Positions 8,744-16,986 of a stretch of DNA of 54,995 nt are shown here, piece after piece. Under the pieces are notes generated by a model. It was not told the origin of the DNA and ran no database searches. It worked only from the letters and a program-made list of their open reading frames with translations. The translations under genes and the position numbers were made by a program. Every line of letters starts with the position of its first letter. Position 1 is the first letter of the stretch. Source of the DNA: Planctomycetota bacterium (GTDB taxonomy: Bacteria > Planctomycetota > UBA11346). The DNA lies in assembly GCA_013816485.1 (NCBI GenBank), contig JACDEI010000034.1, forward strand, positions 1 to 54,995. The letters are read 5' to 3'.

Positions 8744-9196
8744 CTACTGCGTCCGTATAAATTGATTGAAGATGGTCAGGGTCTCGGCCACAGAGGCCTT
8801 TCCGTCGGACGAGGCCTTGGCCGCCATGCGCGACGAGATCTGGATGAGGTAGGCCTTTTCATCGAGTTTTGCTGATGTGCGACGACCGCTCATTGAATAC
8901 GCGGCTTCGAAGGCTTCTTTGTGAAAACGATCGATCAGTTGGGTGTAGTACTGGGAGTTCTCGGAATAATCGGAGAAGGTCTGGATCACCTCGATCATCT
9001 CTTTGCGCACCTGTTTGTCGTCGCTCGATTTGTTCGACAGGCCGATCACCAGAGAAATGATCAGGCTGAGCCCGATGCCACCGACCCACCACATCCACGT
9101 GTTGTTGCCTTTACCGCCGCCGCCGGTGCTACCGCCGCGGCGTGGGACGCGACGAGTGGCGCGGGTGACTGGGGCCCTGCGGGTGGTGCGGTTCAT
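8744..9196 (-). CDS. Hypothetical single-pass membrane protein
   Basis: A 150-residue protein with a basic, Arg-rich N-terminus (RRAPVTRATRRVPRRGG), a Gly-rich hinge, one transmembrane helix at about residues 34-52 (WMWWVGGIGLSLIISLVIG) and a charged helical C-terminal domain. No known family is recognised. The positive-inside rule suggests a cytoplasmic N-terminus and a periplasmic C-terminal domain. The start ATG at 9196 has AAGG 9 nt upstream. It is convergent with the lipoprotein gene ending at 8703. Confidence 0.6.
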   Translation of the reverse strand: MNRTTRRAPVTRATRRVPRRGGSTGGGGKGNNTWMWWVGGIGLSLIISLVIGLSNKSSDDKQVRKEMIEVIQTFSDYSENSQYYTQLIDRFHKEAFEAAYSMSGRRTSAKLDEKAYLIQISSRMAAKASSDGKASVAETLTIFNQFIRTQ

Positions 9197-9318
9197 GGCA
9201 CGGCCTTCATGGTGGACACGCGATCGATCGTATGGTGATCGGGTGTCAGGGTGGTTTAGCCACTAGAGGGCACGGGAACCAGCAGTGCAATGTCGGGGAC
9301 GGGACGGGGTGGAACTCA

Positions 9319-9475
9319 ATGGCGTAAAGCTAAGCCAACCCGATTGAACAAGAGGAACGGAGGAACGGAGAAACGGAGAAAGACAGGGATCGATGGTGAT
9401 TTTTCCTGCCTTCATCTCCGTTCCTCCGTTTCTCTTGTTCAAGGTGCCGGCTCCAAAGGCATAGCTTTACGCCAT
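9319..9475. mobile_element. MITE-like palindromic element with octamer arms
   Basis: The ends are an 18-bp inverted repeat with one mismatch (9319-9336 and 9458-9475; ATGGCGTAAAGCTAAGCC on the left). Inside are two long arms built from the 8-mer GAACGGAG and variants (9344-9389 and 9405-9442) that can fold into a hairpin with a short loop. The element is flanked on both sides by the direct repeat GGGGTGGAACTC (9306-9317 and 9476-9487), which looks like a 12-bp target duplication. No coding capacity and no transposase are seen. Confidence 0.65.
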
Positions 9476-9548
9476 GGGGTGGAACTCGCCGGGGATCATT
9501 CCAGGAACGCTGGGCCGGATTAAGCCGGGTGATCGATGCCCGGGGTGG

Positions 9549-10478
9549 TCACTTCCGGGTGGTCTCGGCCATCACTACCCGGTGGGCGACTTGTTGCAGG
9601 AACGTGGCGTCCTCGGCGCTGATCTCTTTCGGGCGGAAGGTGTTGCCCACCACGCTGCGGCGGTAGAGCGTCTCGAACCAGACGCAGCCGGCGAGGTATT
9701 CGCCGGTTTTGTTGGCATGACGGCCGTCGAACCCGAGGGTCCTCTTACCGTCCTTCTGCGACCACGACCACCCGATGTGCAGCGAATGGCGTTGCTCGGG
9801 CAGCGACGGGAACTCGGCAGTCTTGTTGTTCCACTGGGTATCGACCTTGAAACCCCAGGTGGCGTCGGTGCCGGCGGACCAGAACGCTTCGCCGGAGGGG
9901 ATCACCTCCAGCGTGAGATCCTTCGCCACGCCGACATACGCAGCACGCACCCGGTTGTGCATGTCCTCGGCATTCGGCAGGTCGCTCTTCGGCCCGCCGT
10001 CAAAACGTGGATCATCGATGCGGTAAGCCCAGGTCTGCTGAATGCAGATGCGCGCTTGTGGTGCCCGTTCACGGATGAGCCCGACCAGTTGGTCGGCGAA
10101 TGGACGGTAGGTTGCAGGATCGTGCGCCGCGCGGCTGTACTGCTGGATGGTCACCACGTCCCACGGACCTTTGGTGAGGTTCTCCGGCAGCGTGCCACCG
10201 CTGCCATCCTTGTTGTATTGTCCTTCGGGATCCTGCGGGTCCTTCAGTGCCTTCTCCGCCTTGCCCCAGTGCAGTGCGAGCGGCGAGCCGCCAATCGACA
10301 GATGTTTGACCTCCAACGTGCAGTCAGCCGCAGCGACGATCTCGTCAAGGAACTGCAGCGCATTGCCGGAGAAACTGTTGCCGATCACCAGCAACCGTAG
10401 CTTGCTCACCGGCTCGGCCGCACCGAGTGCGACGAGGCAGAGCACAGTGAGTACGAGGTAACGATGGAGGCGGATCAT
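9549..10478 (-). CDS. DUF4886-type SGNH/GDSL hydrolase, secreted
   Basis: A 309-residue protein with a signal peptide (residues 1-21) followed directly by LRLLVIGNSFSGN, where Ser35 is the predicted nucleophile of an SGNH esterase. The following IGGSPLALHW and WDVVTIQQYSRA segments match the DUF4886 branch of the superfamily. A C-terminal histidine in the segment DGRHANKTGEYLAG may complete the catalytic site. Such enzymes remove acyl or acetyl groups from carbohydrates or related substrates. AGGAG precedes the ATG at 10478; upstream in-frame sequence is not protein-like. Confidence 0.85.
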   Translation of the reverse strand: MIRLHRYLVLTVLCLVALGAAEPVSKLRLLVIGNSFSGNALQFLDEIVAAADCTLEVKHLSIGGSPLALHWGKAEKALKDPQDPEGQYNKDGSGGTLPENLTKGPWDVVTIQQYSRAAHDPATYRPFADQLVGLIRERAPQARICIQQTWAYRIDDPRFDGGPKSDLPNAEDMHNRVRAAYVGVAKDLTLEVIPSGEAFWSAGTDATWGFKVDTQWNNKTAEFPSLPEQRHSLHIGWSWSQKDGKRTLGFDGRHANKTGEYLAGCVWFETLYRRSVVGNTFRPKEISAEDATFLQQVAHRVVMAETTRK

Positions 10479-10694
10479 GGAGGCTCCTGAGCAGTACCAT
10501 CCATACACTTGGCGAGGCCCTGTTGTTGATGCGGGTCCACGACGGAAATCCGAGCGGATCCCGCGCATGCTGCCAGTGGGGCGGAGCCAAGGGCTGGCTG
10601 GAAGGGCTTTCAGCGCGCGATGGTGTCGCCGCGTCGATTATCCCCGCCCACGACCGGGCCGCCGCCGCAATGACATGTACACCGTGGAAACGAC

Positions 10695-11747
10695 TCAGGG
10701 TGCAGGCTTCGCTTTCGCTTGTTCCAGCGCCTTGACCGCGGCGGCACGTCGTTCGCTCAAGTTCTCAATTTTCTTCTCTACCGACTTCTTATCGTTGGTT
10801 AGTGCGGTGATCTTGGCCTTGGCTTGTGCGGCCTGACCCTCGGCGCCGCCCGCCTCACGCTTTGCCGCGGCCAGTGCCTTTTGCGCGTTCTCGACCGCCT
10901 GGGTCAAGGGTTGGAGATCGGTGCCGGTGTTCACGCCGCCACCTGCTGGCTGATTTTGATTGGCAGCACGTGCCTGATCTAGGCTTTGCTGAGCAGCATC
11001 CAGGGCCGCCTTGGCAGCGGGGACCTTTTGCGCCAAGCCCTGGGCTGCGGCGAGATCGTTGTTAGCCTTCTGCAAACTGGCGTCGATTTCCGCCGGACGC
11101 TTTTTCAGTTCAGCGATCTGCTTGTCGATGACCGCGATGGAATTTTCCTTCTCGTCCGCAGCTTTCTGCGCGCCGGCAGCCGCGGCGTCCTTTTGCGCGG
11201 TGGCCTTGAGCGCATCCGCTTCGGCGACGGTCATGACTTTGCCCTGGTACCGCACCTTGCCTTGCGCCGCGAGCGCTTCGGATTCCTTCACCCAGGTGCC
11301 ATCGACAAGCGCCAGGTCCAGGTCGCTGAGCATCTTGACCGCGACCTCTTGGGTGGCGTCGAGTTCAACGGCTTTCTTCGCATGCACCACCGACTGGTCA
11401 GTGAGGTTGTTTTCACGGCACCACAGCGCGAGCGCGAGATGTTCTGCTGCGGTCATGGCTGCAACGCTCTTCGCCCGATACTGCTCCTCGGGATCCGCCA
11501 GCTTGACCACCTTGGCGATGTCGGCGCGTTTATAGGGCAGGGTGATGGACATGGCCTTGCCACTCTTGCTCACCGAGGTGGATTTGATCACCAGCTTGTC
11601 GAGTTCATCGCTGACCACCTCGCCCACTACCACCACTCCCGTGCGCAGGTGGACCTCCACTTGTTGCGCGGCGGCGAGCGGGAGCGCCATGAGGGCGGCA
11701 CTGACGGCGATGGTTCGGACGAGTGTGGCAAGGTGGGTAAGCAGCAT
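10695..11747 (-). CDS. Secreted coiled-coil protein
   Basis: A 350-residue protein with a signal peptide (residues 1-27, cleavage after LAAA). A compact domain of about 130 residues follows, containing VHLRTGVVVVGEVV (an SH3-like or Sm-like strand pattern). The C-terminal half (about residues 175-345) is a long Ala/Lys/Glu/Gln coiled coil. A small helical TPR-like segment (AEHLALALWCRENNLTDQSVVHAKKAVELD) lies between. No enzymatic motif is visible; a periplasmic structural or scaffolding role is inferred. The ATG at 11747 has GGAGG 6 nt upstream; the longer frame reads through the repeat at 11757-11806. Confidence 0.75.
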   Translation of the reverse strand: MLLTHLATLVRTIAVSAALMALPLAAAQQVEVHLRTGVVVVGEVVSDELDKLVIKSTSVSKSGKAMSITLPYKRADIAKVVKLADPEEQYRAKSVAAMTAAEHLALALWCRENNLTDQSVVHAKKAVELDATQEVAVKMLSDLDLALVDGTWVKESEALAAQGKVRYQGKVMTVAEADALKATAQKDAAAAGAQKAADEKENSIAVIDKQIAELKKRPAEIDASLQKANNDLAAAQGLAQKVPAAKAALDAAQQSLDQARAANQNQPAGGGVNTGTDLQPLTQAVENAQKALAAAKREAGGAEGQAAQAKAKITALTNDKKSVEKKIENLSERRAAAVKALEQAKAKPAP

Positions 11748-11756
11748 GGAAGCCTC

Positions 11757-11806
11757 CGTTGATCCGTTGATCCGTTGATCCGTTGAATCCGTTGAATCCG
11801 TTGAAA
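11757..11806. repeat. Tandem 8-mer/9-mer array upstream of the coiled-coil gene
   Basis: Three units of the 8-mer GTTGATCC pass into two units of the 9-mer GTTGAATCC. It lies immediately upstream of the ribosome binding site of the coiled-coil gene, so it is probably transcribed as part of that 5' leader. No inverted partner is seen. Confidence 0.8.
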
Positions 11807-12114
11807 TAGTGCGCTGATTGACCCTGCAGGTTGGTTCTGTACCGGCTGTTCCGCACAATCAGCTGGCTGGGCAAAGGGCAGGATATATGCCGTGTGATGC
11901 TCAAGCCCAGCACGGAACCATGATTTTCACCGCGTTTGCGCGGCTGTGTCTGGCGCGCGTATCAGTGCAAAGTGCAATGGACCTACGGAGGTGTTGGGAT
12001 CGTTTGGGTTGGGTGCGAATGCGGTGGTCTGGGTCACAGGTCGCGCTTTCCCCACGTTTCGCCAGGTCCATCACAGCGGTGTCGCTCATCGGGGGTCGTC
12101 ATGTGGAGATGCTT
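11807..12114. other. Intergenic stretch, no gene recognised
   Basis: About 300 bases between the 8-mer array and a short signal-peptide frame. Several frames are open but none has a convincing product or ribosome binding site. No clear promoter or terminator was found. Confidence 0.4.
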
Positions 12115-12255
12115 ATGCGCTACCTGTCCCTGCTCACTCTCTTGCTGCTCGCCAGCGTGTTGGTCACCGCCGAGATGCCACATGCGCTGGCGAGGGGGAC
12201 GAGAGTCCGTCGATTTCTGGCATCGCTATTGCATCGTATACGATGTCGGCGTTGA
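12115..12255 (+). pseudogene. Short signal-peptide frame, possible remnant of a secreted protein gene
   Basis: The first 20 codons read MRYLSLLTLLLLASVLVTAE, a textbook signal peptide, and GGAG lies 7 nt upstream of the ATG. After that, the reading enters sequence resembling the intergenic hairpin motif found again at 12542-12575 and ends after 46 codons. The simplest reading is a secreted-protein gene truncated by repeat insertion. It could instead be a genuine micro-protein or chance. Confidence 0.35.
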
Positions 12256-12311
12256 AACGCCGCCGAACCGGGCGTCGTCGCGTCGCGACTTCCACCAATG
12301 ATCGCACGTAA

Positions 12312-12504
<193 letters not shown>

Positions 12505-12552
12505 AAAAACGTGTGTTTTCAGATGAGCCCTGGAAGGGCGACGCATGGTGAG

Positions 12553-12660
12553 GGGGACGTAAGTCCCCCGATTCGCCGAACGCCGAACGCCGAATGCCGA
12601 ATGGCGAACGCCGTTGGCTCACCGAACGGCCGAACGCCGCTGACTCGCCAAATGCCGAAT
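12553..12660 (-). repeat. GTAA-loop hairpin followed by a degenerate inverted heptamer array (GCCGAAC/GCCGAAT)
   Basis: GGGGGAC-GTAA-GTCCCCC (about 12552-12569) forms a hairpin with a GNRA-type loop. It is followed by GCCGAAC twice, GCCGAAT twice and GGCGAAC (12575-12609), then decaying copies to about 12660. The array is in the opposite orientation to those at 12358 and 13185, so it can pair with either. It forms the left flank of the four-helix-bundle gene. Confidence 0.75.
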
Positions 12661-12822
12661 CCCCCGAATCCATCCCACACCACGTCCTGGGTACAGGCTT
12701 CTTGTACACCCCCATCGTACCGGACGTGCTCGCGCACAAGGGCACTCCGCTGCGAAGACTCCGCTCCGACCCTTGCGCACTGCGCGCGACCGGTCCGCCG
12801 GGGGCATACAAGGAGCCCTCAC

Positions 12823-13173
12823 ATGGCAAAATTTACCAATCTTCGCGTCTGGCAGCAGGCGCGGGAACTTCTCAAACTTGTCTCTACAGCGACCGCTGAC
12901 ATGCGCGCCGAGGGCGATCTCAAATCGCAGATGCGACGCGCAGCGATCTCCGTCGCGTCGAATATCGCGGAGGGTGCCGAACGCTCCGATCGGGACTTCT
13001 GCCGGTTCCTCACCATCGCGCTTGGTTCCAACGCCGAAGTCGAAGCACAAGTCACCATTGCCGGGGACATCGGGTGCCTGGATGCAGTCACTGTCGCTAA
13101 GCTGATCGACCAGACTGATCACATCGGACGGATGATCCGCAAGCTGATGCAACACCGATCGGCGTCCGGGTGA
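12823..13173 (+). CDS. Four-helix-bundle protein (23S rRNA IVS / bAvd-like family)
   Basis: A 116-residue protein with the hallmarks of TIGR02436: an N-terminal LRVWQQARELLKLV helix, LKSQMRRAAISVASNIAEGAE (helix 2), and the FLTIALGSNAEVEAQV helix 3. Related proteins are encoded in 23S rRNA intervening sequences, and the Avd subunit of diversity-generating retroelements shares the fold. Avd assembles as a basic barrel that binds nucleic acid and the reverse transcriptase. Here the gene is not in an rRNA and no reverse transcriptase is present. AAGGAG precedes the ATG by 7 nt. It is framed by opposite-orientation heptamer arrays (12575-12660 and 13185-13233), which makes a link to repeat mobility worth testing. 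Confidence 0.9.
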   Translation: MAKFTNLRVWQQARELLKLVSTATADMRAEGDLKSQMRRAAISVASNIAEGAERSDRDFCRFLTIALGSNAEVEAQVTIAGDIGCLDAVTVAKLIDQTDHIGRMIRKLMQHRSASG

Positions 13174-13184
13174 CGCCACCTTTC

Positions 13185-13233
13185 GGCCATCGGCCATCGG
13201 CCATCGGCCATCGGCCATCGGCCATCGGCCATC
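13185..13233 (+). repeat. Seven-unit heptamer array (GGCCATC)
   Basis: Seven perfect tandem copies of GGCCATC begin 11 bp after the stop codon of the four-helix-bundle gene. They are followed by the variant GGCGAATC. The orientation is opposite to the array upstream of that gene. Confidence 0.95.
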
Positions 13234-13305
13234 GGCGAATCCAATGGGGCCACCGTCGCTGTAGTTGCAACGGCACTGCGTCACCGCTCTAGTGGCCGCC
13301 CAGCC

Positions 13306-13623
13306 ATGACCACCAATCCCAAGCTCATCCCGTACCTCGCCGAGCTCATCCAGCACGCCAAGACGCTGGAGTACAAAAATCGCTACGGCGCGCTGTTGAA
13401 GGTGAATATCCAACCCTTGGCGCAGTTGAATGCGTTGAACGCCGATGCGGCTACCGTCGCCAAGATGCGCGAGTCGGGTGCGGAAGACGCCCTGGTGATC
13501 GGCGCTGACGAAGCGGGCATCCCCATCCTGATTTCCTGCCAGACGTTGAAAACGTACCTACTGGATCCGGCGATGCCGGCGCCGGGCAGCTACCTGAAAA
13601 ATGAGATCAAGATAATCCACTGA
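13306..13623 (+). CDS. Hypothetical protein
   Basis: A 105-residue soluble protein with mixed alpha/beta character and no signal peptide. The N-terminal half is helical (PYLAELIQHAKTLEYKN). The C-terminal half has a beta-strand rich segment (EDALVIGADEAGIPILIS) and ends in an extended tail. I do not recognise a family. There is no obvious ribosome binding site before the ATG at 13306, so the start is tentative. It is convergent with the OmpH-like gene, with an 11-bp inverted repeat in the gap. Confidence 0.6.
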   Translation: MTTNPKLIPYLAELIQHAKTLEYKNRYGALLKVNIQPLAQLNALNADAATVAKMRESGAEDALVIGADEAGIPILISCQTLKTYLLDPAMPAPGSYLKNEIKIIH

Positions 13624-13630
13624 CGGTTTT

Positions 13631-13680
13631 GACCTGACCTGGGCTCGCGGGCGTTTGTTCGCGAAGGTACAGGTCAGGTC
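13631..13680. terminator. Inverted repeat between convergent genes
   Basis: GACCTGACCTG (13631-13641) and CAGGTCAGGTC (13670-13680) are perfect complements, with a smaller CGCG/CGCG pairing inside. It lies 8 bp past the stop of the gene ending at 13623 and 74 bp past that of the convergent OmpH-like gene. There is no T-run on either side, so an intrinsic terminator is possible but unproven. Confidence 0.4.
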
Positions 13681-13754
13681 GTTCACTACGCCGTGCATTT
13701 CTCGATTGCCGACGGTCTCCAGTCGGTGGCCGAGCCGGTAGACGCACTCGCCCA

Positions 13755-14213
13755 TCACTTGGTCAGCAGGAATTCCTTGATGTCCAAGGTGATGTCGACC
13801 ATATCGCCGCTCTTGGTGATGACGGAGTCGCTGACCATGTCGGCATCGAGCACGATCACGAAGCGGTCTTTGGTCGCTTCCTTGATGACGCGGATCAGCT
13901 CGCCTTGGACCTGGATTTTCACCGATTGTTCGACGTCATTTTTTTCCTGATGCGCTGCGGTCAGGGCTTTCATCGCCGCGTCCCGCTGGGTCGGATCGTT
14001 GAGTTTGTTGCCCAACTCCTGTTGGACCGCCTGAGCTTTGGTTGTGGCGGCTTGGATAGCGGCTTTGGCCTGGGAATTTTCCGGCTTGGCGAGCACCCGC
14101 ACCATCAGCATTTCTTCGATCTCGTACTTGTTGACCACGGCAATCTTGGCGTCGGCCGCCTGCAGGCAGCTGCACACAGCCAGGAAGAGGAACAGGGAGA
14201 TAGATTTGGGCAT
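13755..14213 (-). CDS. OmpH/Skp-like periplasmic protein
   Basis: A 152-residue protein with a signal peptide (residues 1-20) and a mature part beginning AADAKIAVVNKYEIEEML. This resembles the start of OmpH/Skp chaperones, where a beta-strand is followed by a long helical hairpin. Residues about 50-110 are a Gln/Lys/Ala-rich helix pair, and the C-terminus returns to strands (DRFVIVLDADMV) as in Skp. Skp-type trimers hold unfolded outer-membrane proteins in the periplasm, which would fit the TamA/TamB genes elsewhere in the window. The mature domain matches the family by pattern only. Confidence 0.65.
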   Translation of the reverse strand: MPKSISLFLFLAVCSCLQAADAKIAVVNKYEIEEMLMVRVLAKPENSQAKAAIQAATTKAQAVQQELGNKLNDPTQRDAAMKALTAAHQEKNDVEQSVKIQVQGELIRVIKEATKDRFVIVLDADMVSDSVITKSGDMVDITLDIKEFLLTK

Positions 14214-14257
14214 ATGGTGCTCAGGATGTGGTGGTGAGGGCGGCCTCATGATGAGGT

Positions 14258-14278
14258 GTTGCTGGTCTAACCAGCAAC
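14258..14278. promoter_or_regulatory. 9-bp perfect hairpin in a divergent promoter region
   Basis: GTTGCTGGT-CTA-ACCAGCAAC is a perfect 9-bp stem with a 3-nt loop. It lies 45 bp upstream of the OmpH-like gene and about 220 bp upstream of the divergent 811-residue membrane protein gene. It could be an operator for a dimeric regulator or a leader hairpin. No other signal was recognised in the 281-bp gap. Confidence 0.35.
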
Positions 14279-14494
14279 GTCACGCACGCAATCCGGCGAA
14301 CTCACCACGGTGGAACGGAAGTCGACGTGGTGCGATCTCGCACGGGGAATGGTAGGCAGCAAAACCACGACAGCCGCAATCATCGTCAGGCGCTAGCCAT
14401 CGTTGACCCAGCGGTGGTTGGGCAGCGGAACGGACGGGTCCTTTCCCAAACGTGGTCTGGTGCTTAGCCTGCGCCCTTCACGAAAAGGATCGTC

Positions 14495-16930
14495 ATGCGC
14501 AAACGCCTCATCGTCCTCGTGCTTGTTGGTGGATTGTTGGTCGGCGGCGTTGCGCTGTTCCTGGTGATATTGCTGTCGCAGGACGGCTACCAACCGGCAC
14601 CCGTTGTATCGTCGACACCCAGCACACCACGCACATCCGTCAGTGAATTCCGTAATGAGGCTCATTGGTTGGCAGCGGAAGTGGTTGGTGAGATGACTCG
14701 TTGGGCAGCACTCAGTGGTGAACCGGCCACAGCCAAGGTAACACCCAATGATGCGAGCGGGGTGCTCTATGCCGTGGAAGGGGTCGCGGGTGAGCTGCGC
14801 ATCGCCCAGCACATCTGGCATCCGGAGGATTACCTGCCTCTAGCTCGGATACTGTTGGCCAAGGCTCCACCGGGATCGTCACCGGCATCGGAGGAAGAAG
14901 GGGAGAACCTTGCGGCGTCTTTATTGAATCCGCTTACGTTGGTGATGCTCGCACGCGATACCGCAGTATCTGCCCGTCTCGCAGCATCGCCTGCCGATCC
15001 GCTCCTGCACGAACAGGCGGCGTTATTGTGCGCGACGATGGCCTATCGCGAGGCGGCAGGTCGATTCTGTGATGCTCGACGCGAACTCTGTGCTGCCACG
15101 GCCCACCTTGCGCTTGCCCGCGTCGGACGTCCGGTCCCAGGGATCTGCGGTCGCATCGCCTTGGCGTTGATCGATGCGCTCAGCCAACGCGAAGTGGCGG
15201 CATTGGCCGCCGTCGAAACGCTGCCCGCGACCGGTCGCCTGGCAGGCTGGCGCCGAGCCATCCACCTGCGGGCGACCGGCAACTGGGTACAATCCACCAT
15301 CGAACGTGGCGCCAGCATGATCGAACAACTCGCCCACTGCCGAGCATTGGCCTACCATCAAGGGGATGCCGCCACGGTCGCGTGGCTGGACCTGGCACAG
15401 CCGATTTCTGCGCCTGATTGGGGTTGGATTGTCTGCGAAACCGGAGTGTCGGTCGAAAACGGACATCGGTTTGCCCGCGGAGGCCTGGAAGAGGAATTCG
15501 AAGAATTGCGCACCTTGTGGCAGCAGGTCCAGCGTCGCGACATGGATCAGGCAGACCTCACGGCGGCGCTGACCCTGTCAGACGAAAAAGGGAAATCCCG
15601 GCGCGTGCTGAGCATCAAGCGCTGGTCTGCTTTTCTCGATCGCCATCGGGCACATCGGCTGGTGGTGGCCCACAATTTCTGCCAATACACCTGGGGTGAC
15701 GGGGATGCCGCCAAGGAATTACGTGATCTGTGTGCTGGACCATTGGCCGCCGCACCGTTGATGCCGATGGTGCGCATGCACTTCAGCCAAGACAAAAAAT
15801 ATCTCACGTATGTGCAACAGACCGCTGAGATGGTGGGGCGTGATCCTTCCTTGCTGACCGCATGGATGTGGGCCCACTACCGTTTTGGAAAATTCAAAAC
15901 CCTCATGCCCAAGGCGCGTGACTGGTGGGGTGGCATTGCTCCGCCAGGAACGGCAATGCATGCCTCGATCCGGGCGGACTTGCTCACCACGCTGCAACAG
16001 CAGGTGGGTGATCAGGCAGAACGAGCGCTGCTGATCGCCCCGCACGACGCGGGATTGAAAATATTCCTGGCACACCTCCGGGGATTGAAGGACACGGCGT
16101 CATTGACCGCGTTGTTCGGCGATCAGGCGGAGTGGAACCTGCACTTGGCCGGAGTGGTCGCCAAACACGCGAAACCAGGCGAGGAACGTTTGGCTGCCTA
16201 TCGCCGGATGGCGGCGTTGGATCCGGAGTGGAACATCGAACTCGCGCGTGAGCTGGTGAAGATGAAACATGAACAGGATGCCGTGGCGGTCTACGAAGCG
16301 GCATACAAGGATTGCGCGGATCGAGTCCTGATCGCCAACTCGATGGGCTGGTTGGTCACTTGGCATGCTGACCATGGGAACATGCCCCGTGCCCGCGAGA
16401 TTGCCGATCATGGATACGAGGTGTTCTCTCACGCAGGCATCGAGACCAGAGCGAAACTTGATGAGCGGATCGGTGACCTTGCCGCTGCAGAGAAGGCATT
16501 GGAGGCACTGCATGAGCGTTATGACGATGAAGGTCCCTTGCTCGCGTTCTGGAAACGGACGGCGCCCCGCCGGCCTGAGAGCCGTGCTGCCTACGAACGC
16601 CAGGAAAAGACGCTGTTCCCGCGTGGTCAACGTCTGGCTAAGGTTTCAGGTTTTTCTGGTCGTCCAGTCACCGGTGTCGAGGTCACCTCGAACAGCCAAT
16701 TGGCCAGCGAGAACGATATCCGTCTCGGTCACGTCATCGTCGCCATTGATGGTGTGGCTTGTGATACGACAGCTCAATACTACTTCCTGCGGGCACTCAC
16801 GGTCGACCAGCCACTCGCCATCATCGTGTGGGATGGCAATGGCTATCGTCAGGTGATTGCCGATGTGCCGAACCGGCGTCTGCGGGTCAACTTGGCAGAT
16901 TGGACCAGTGGTCAGGAACTTATTCCCTGA
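14495..16930 (+). CDS. Large membrane-anchored protein with helical repeats and a PDZ-like C-terminus
   Basis: An 811-residue protein with an N-terminal transmembrane anchor (residues 4-28) and no cleavage site, so the bulk should lie in the periplasm. Residues about 50-680 are Ala/Leu-rich helices consistent with TPR-like repeats (for example LAAYRRMAALDPEWNIELARELVKMK). The last 100 residues look like a PDZ domain: a strand region GRPVTGVEVTSNSQLA, then DIRLGHVIVAIDGVACDT and a final strand pair. No protease triad is visible. AAGGAT precedes the ATG. Likely a periplasmic scaffold or quality-control factor; function unknown. Confidence 0.7.
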   Translation: MRKRLIVLVLVGGLLVGGVALFLVILLSQDGYQPAPVVSSTPSTPRTSVSEFRNEAHWLAAEVVGEMTRWAALSGEPATAKVTPNDASGVLYAVEGVAGELRIAQHIWHPEDYLPLARILLAKAPPGSSPASEEEGENLAASLLNPLTLVMLARDTAVSARLAASPADPLLHEQAALLCATMAYREAAGRFCDARRELCAATAHLALARVGRPVPGICGRIALALIDALSQREVAALAAVETLPATGRLAGWRRAIHLRATGNWVQSTIERGASMIEQLAHCRALAYHQGDAATVAWLDLAQPISAPDWGWIVCETGVSVENGHRFARGGLEEEFEELRTLWQQVQRRDMDQADLTAALTLSDEKGKSRRVLSIKRWSAFLDRHRAHRLVVAHNFCQYTWGDGDAAKELRDLCAGPLAAAPLMPMVRMHFSQDKKYLTYVQQTAEMVGRDPSLLTAWMWAHYRFGKFKTLMPKARDWWGGIAPPGTAMHASIRADLLTTLQQQVGDQAERALLIAPHDAGLKIFLAHLRGLKDTASLTALFGDQAEWNLHLAGVVAKHAKPGEERLAAYRRMAALDPEWNIELARELVKMKHEQDAVAVYEAAYKDCADRVLIANSMGWLVTWHADHGNMPRAREIADHGYEVFSHAGIETRAKLDERIGDLAAAEKALEALHERYDDEGPLLAFWKRTAPRRPESRAAYERQEKTLFPRGQRLAKVSGFSGRPVTGVEVTSNSQLASENDIRLGHVIVAIDGVACDTTAQYYFLRALTVDQPLAIIVWDGNGYRQVIADVPNRRLRVNLADWTSGQELIP

Positions 16931-16986
16931 GCACAGTGCCACTTCGCGGCTGAAATCATTGCTACCCCGAATGGCGCGCTGATCGC

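Noticed and set aside
12232..12245. CATCGTATACGATG palindrome as a recombinase (lox/dif-like) site
   Set aside because: It is a perfect 14-bp palindrome but lacks the paired arms and spacer of Xer or Cre sites and has no recombinase nearby.
12823..13173. Diversity-generating retroelement
   Set aside because: The four-helix-bundle protein resembles Avd, but there is no reverse transcriptase and no template/variable repeat pair in the window.
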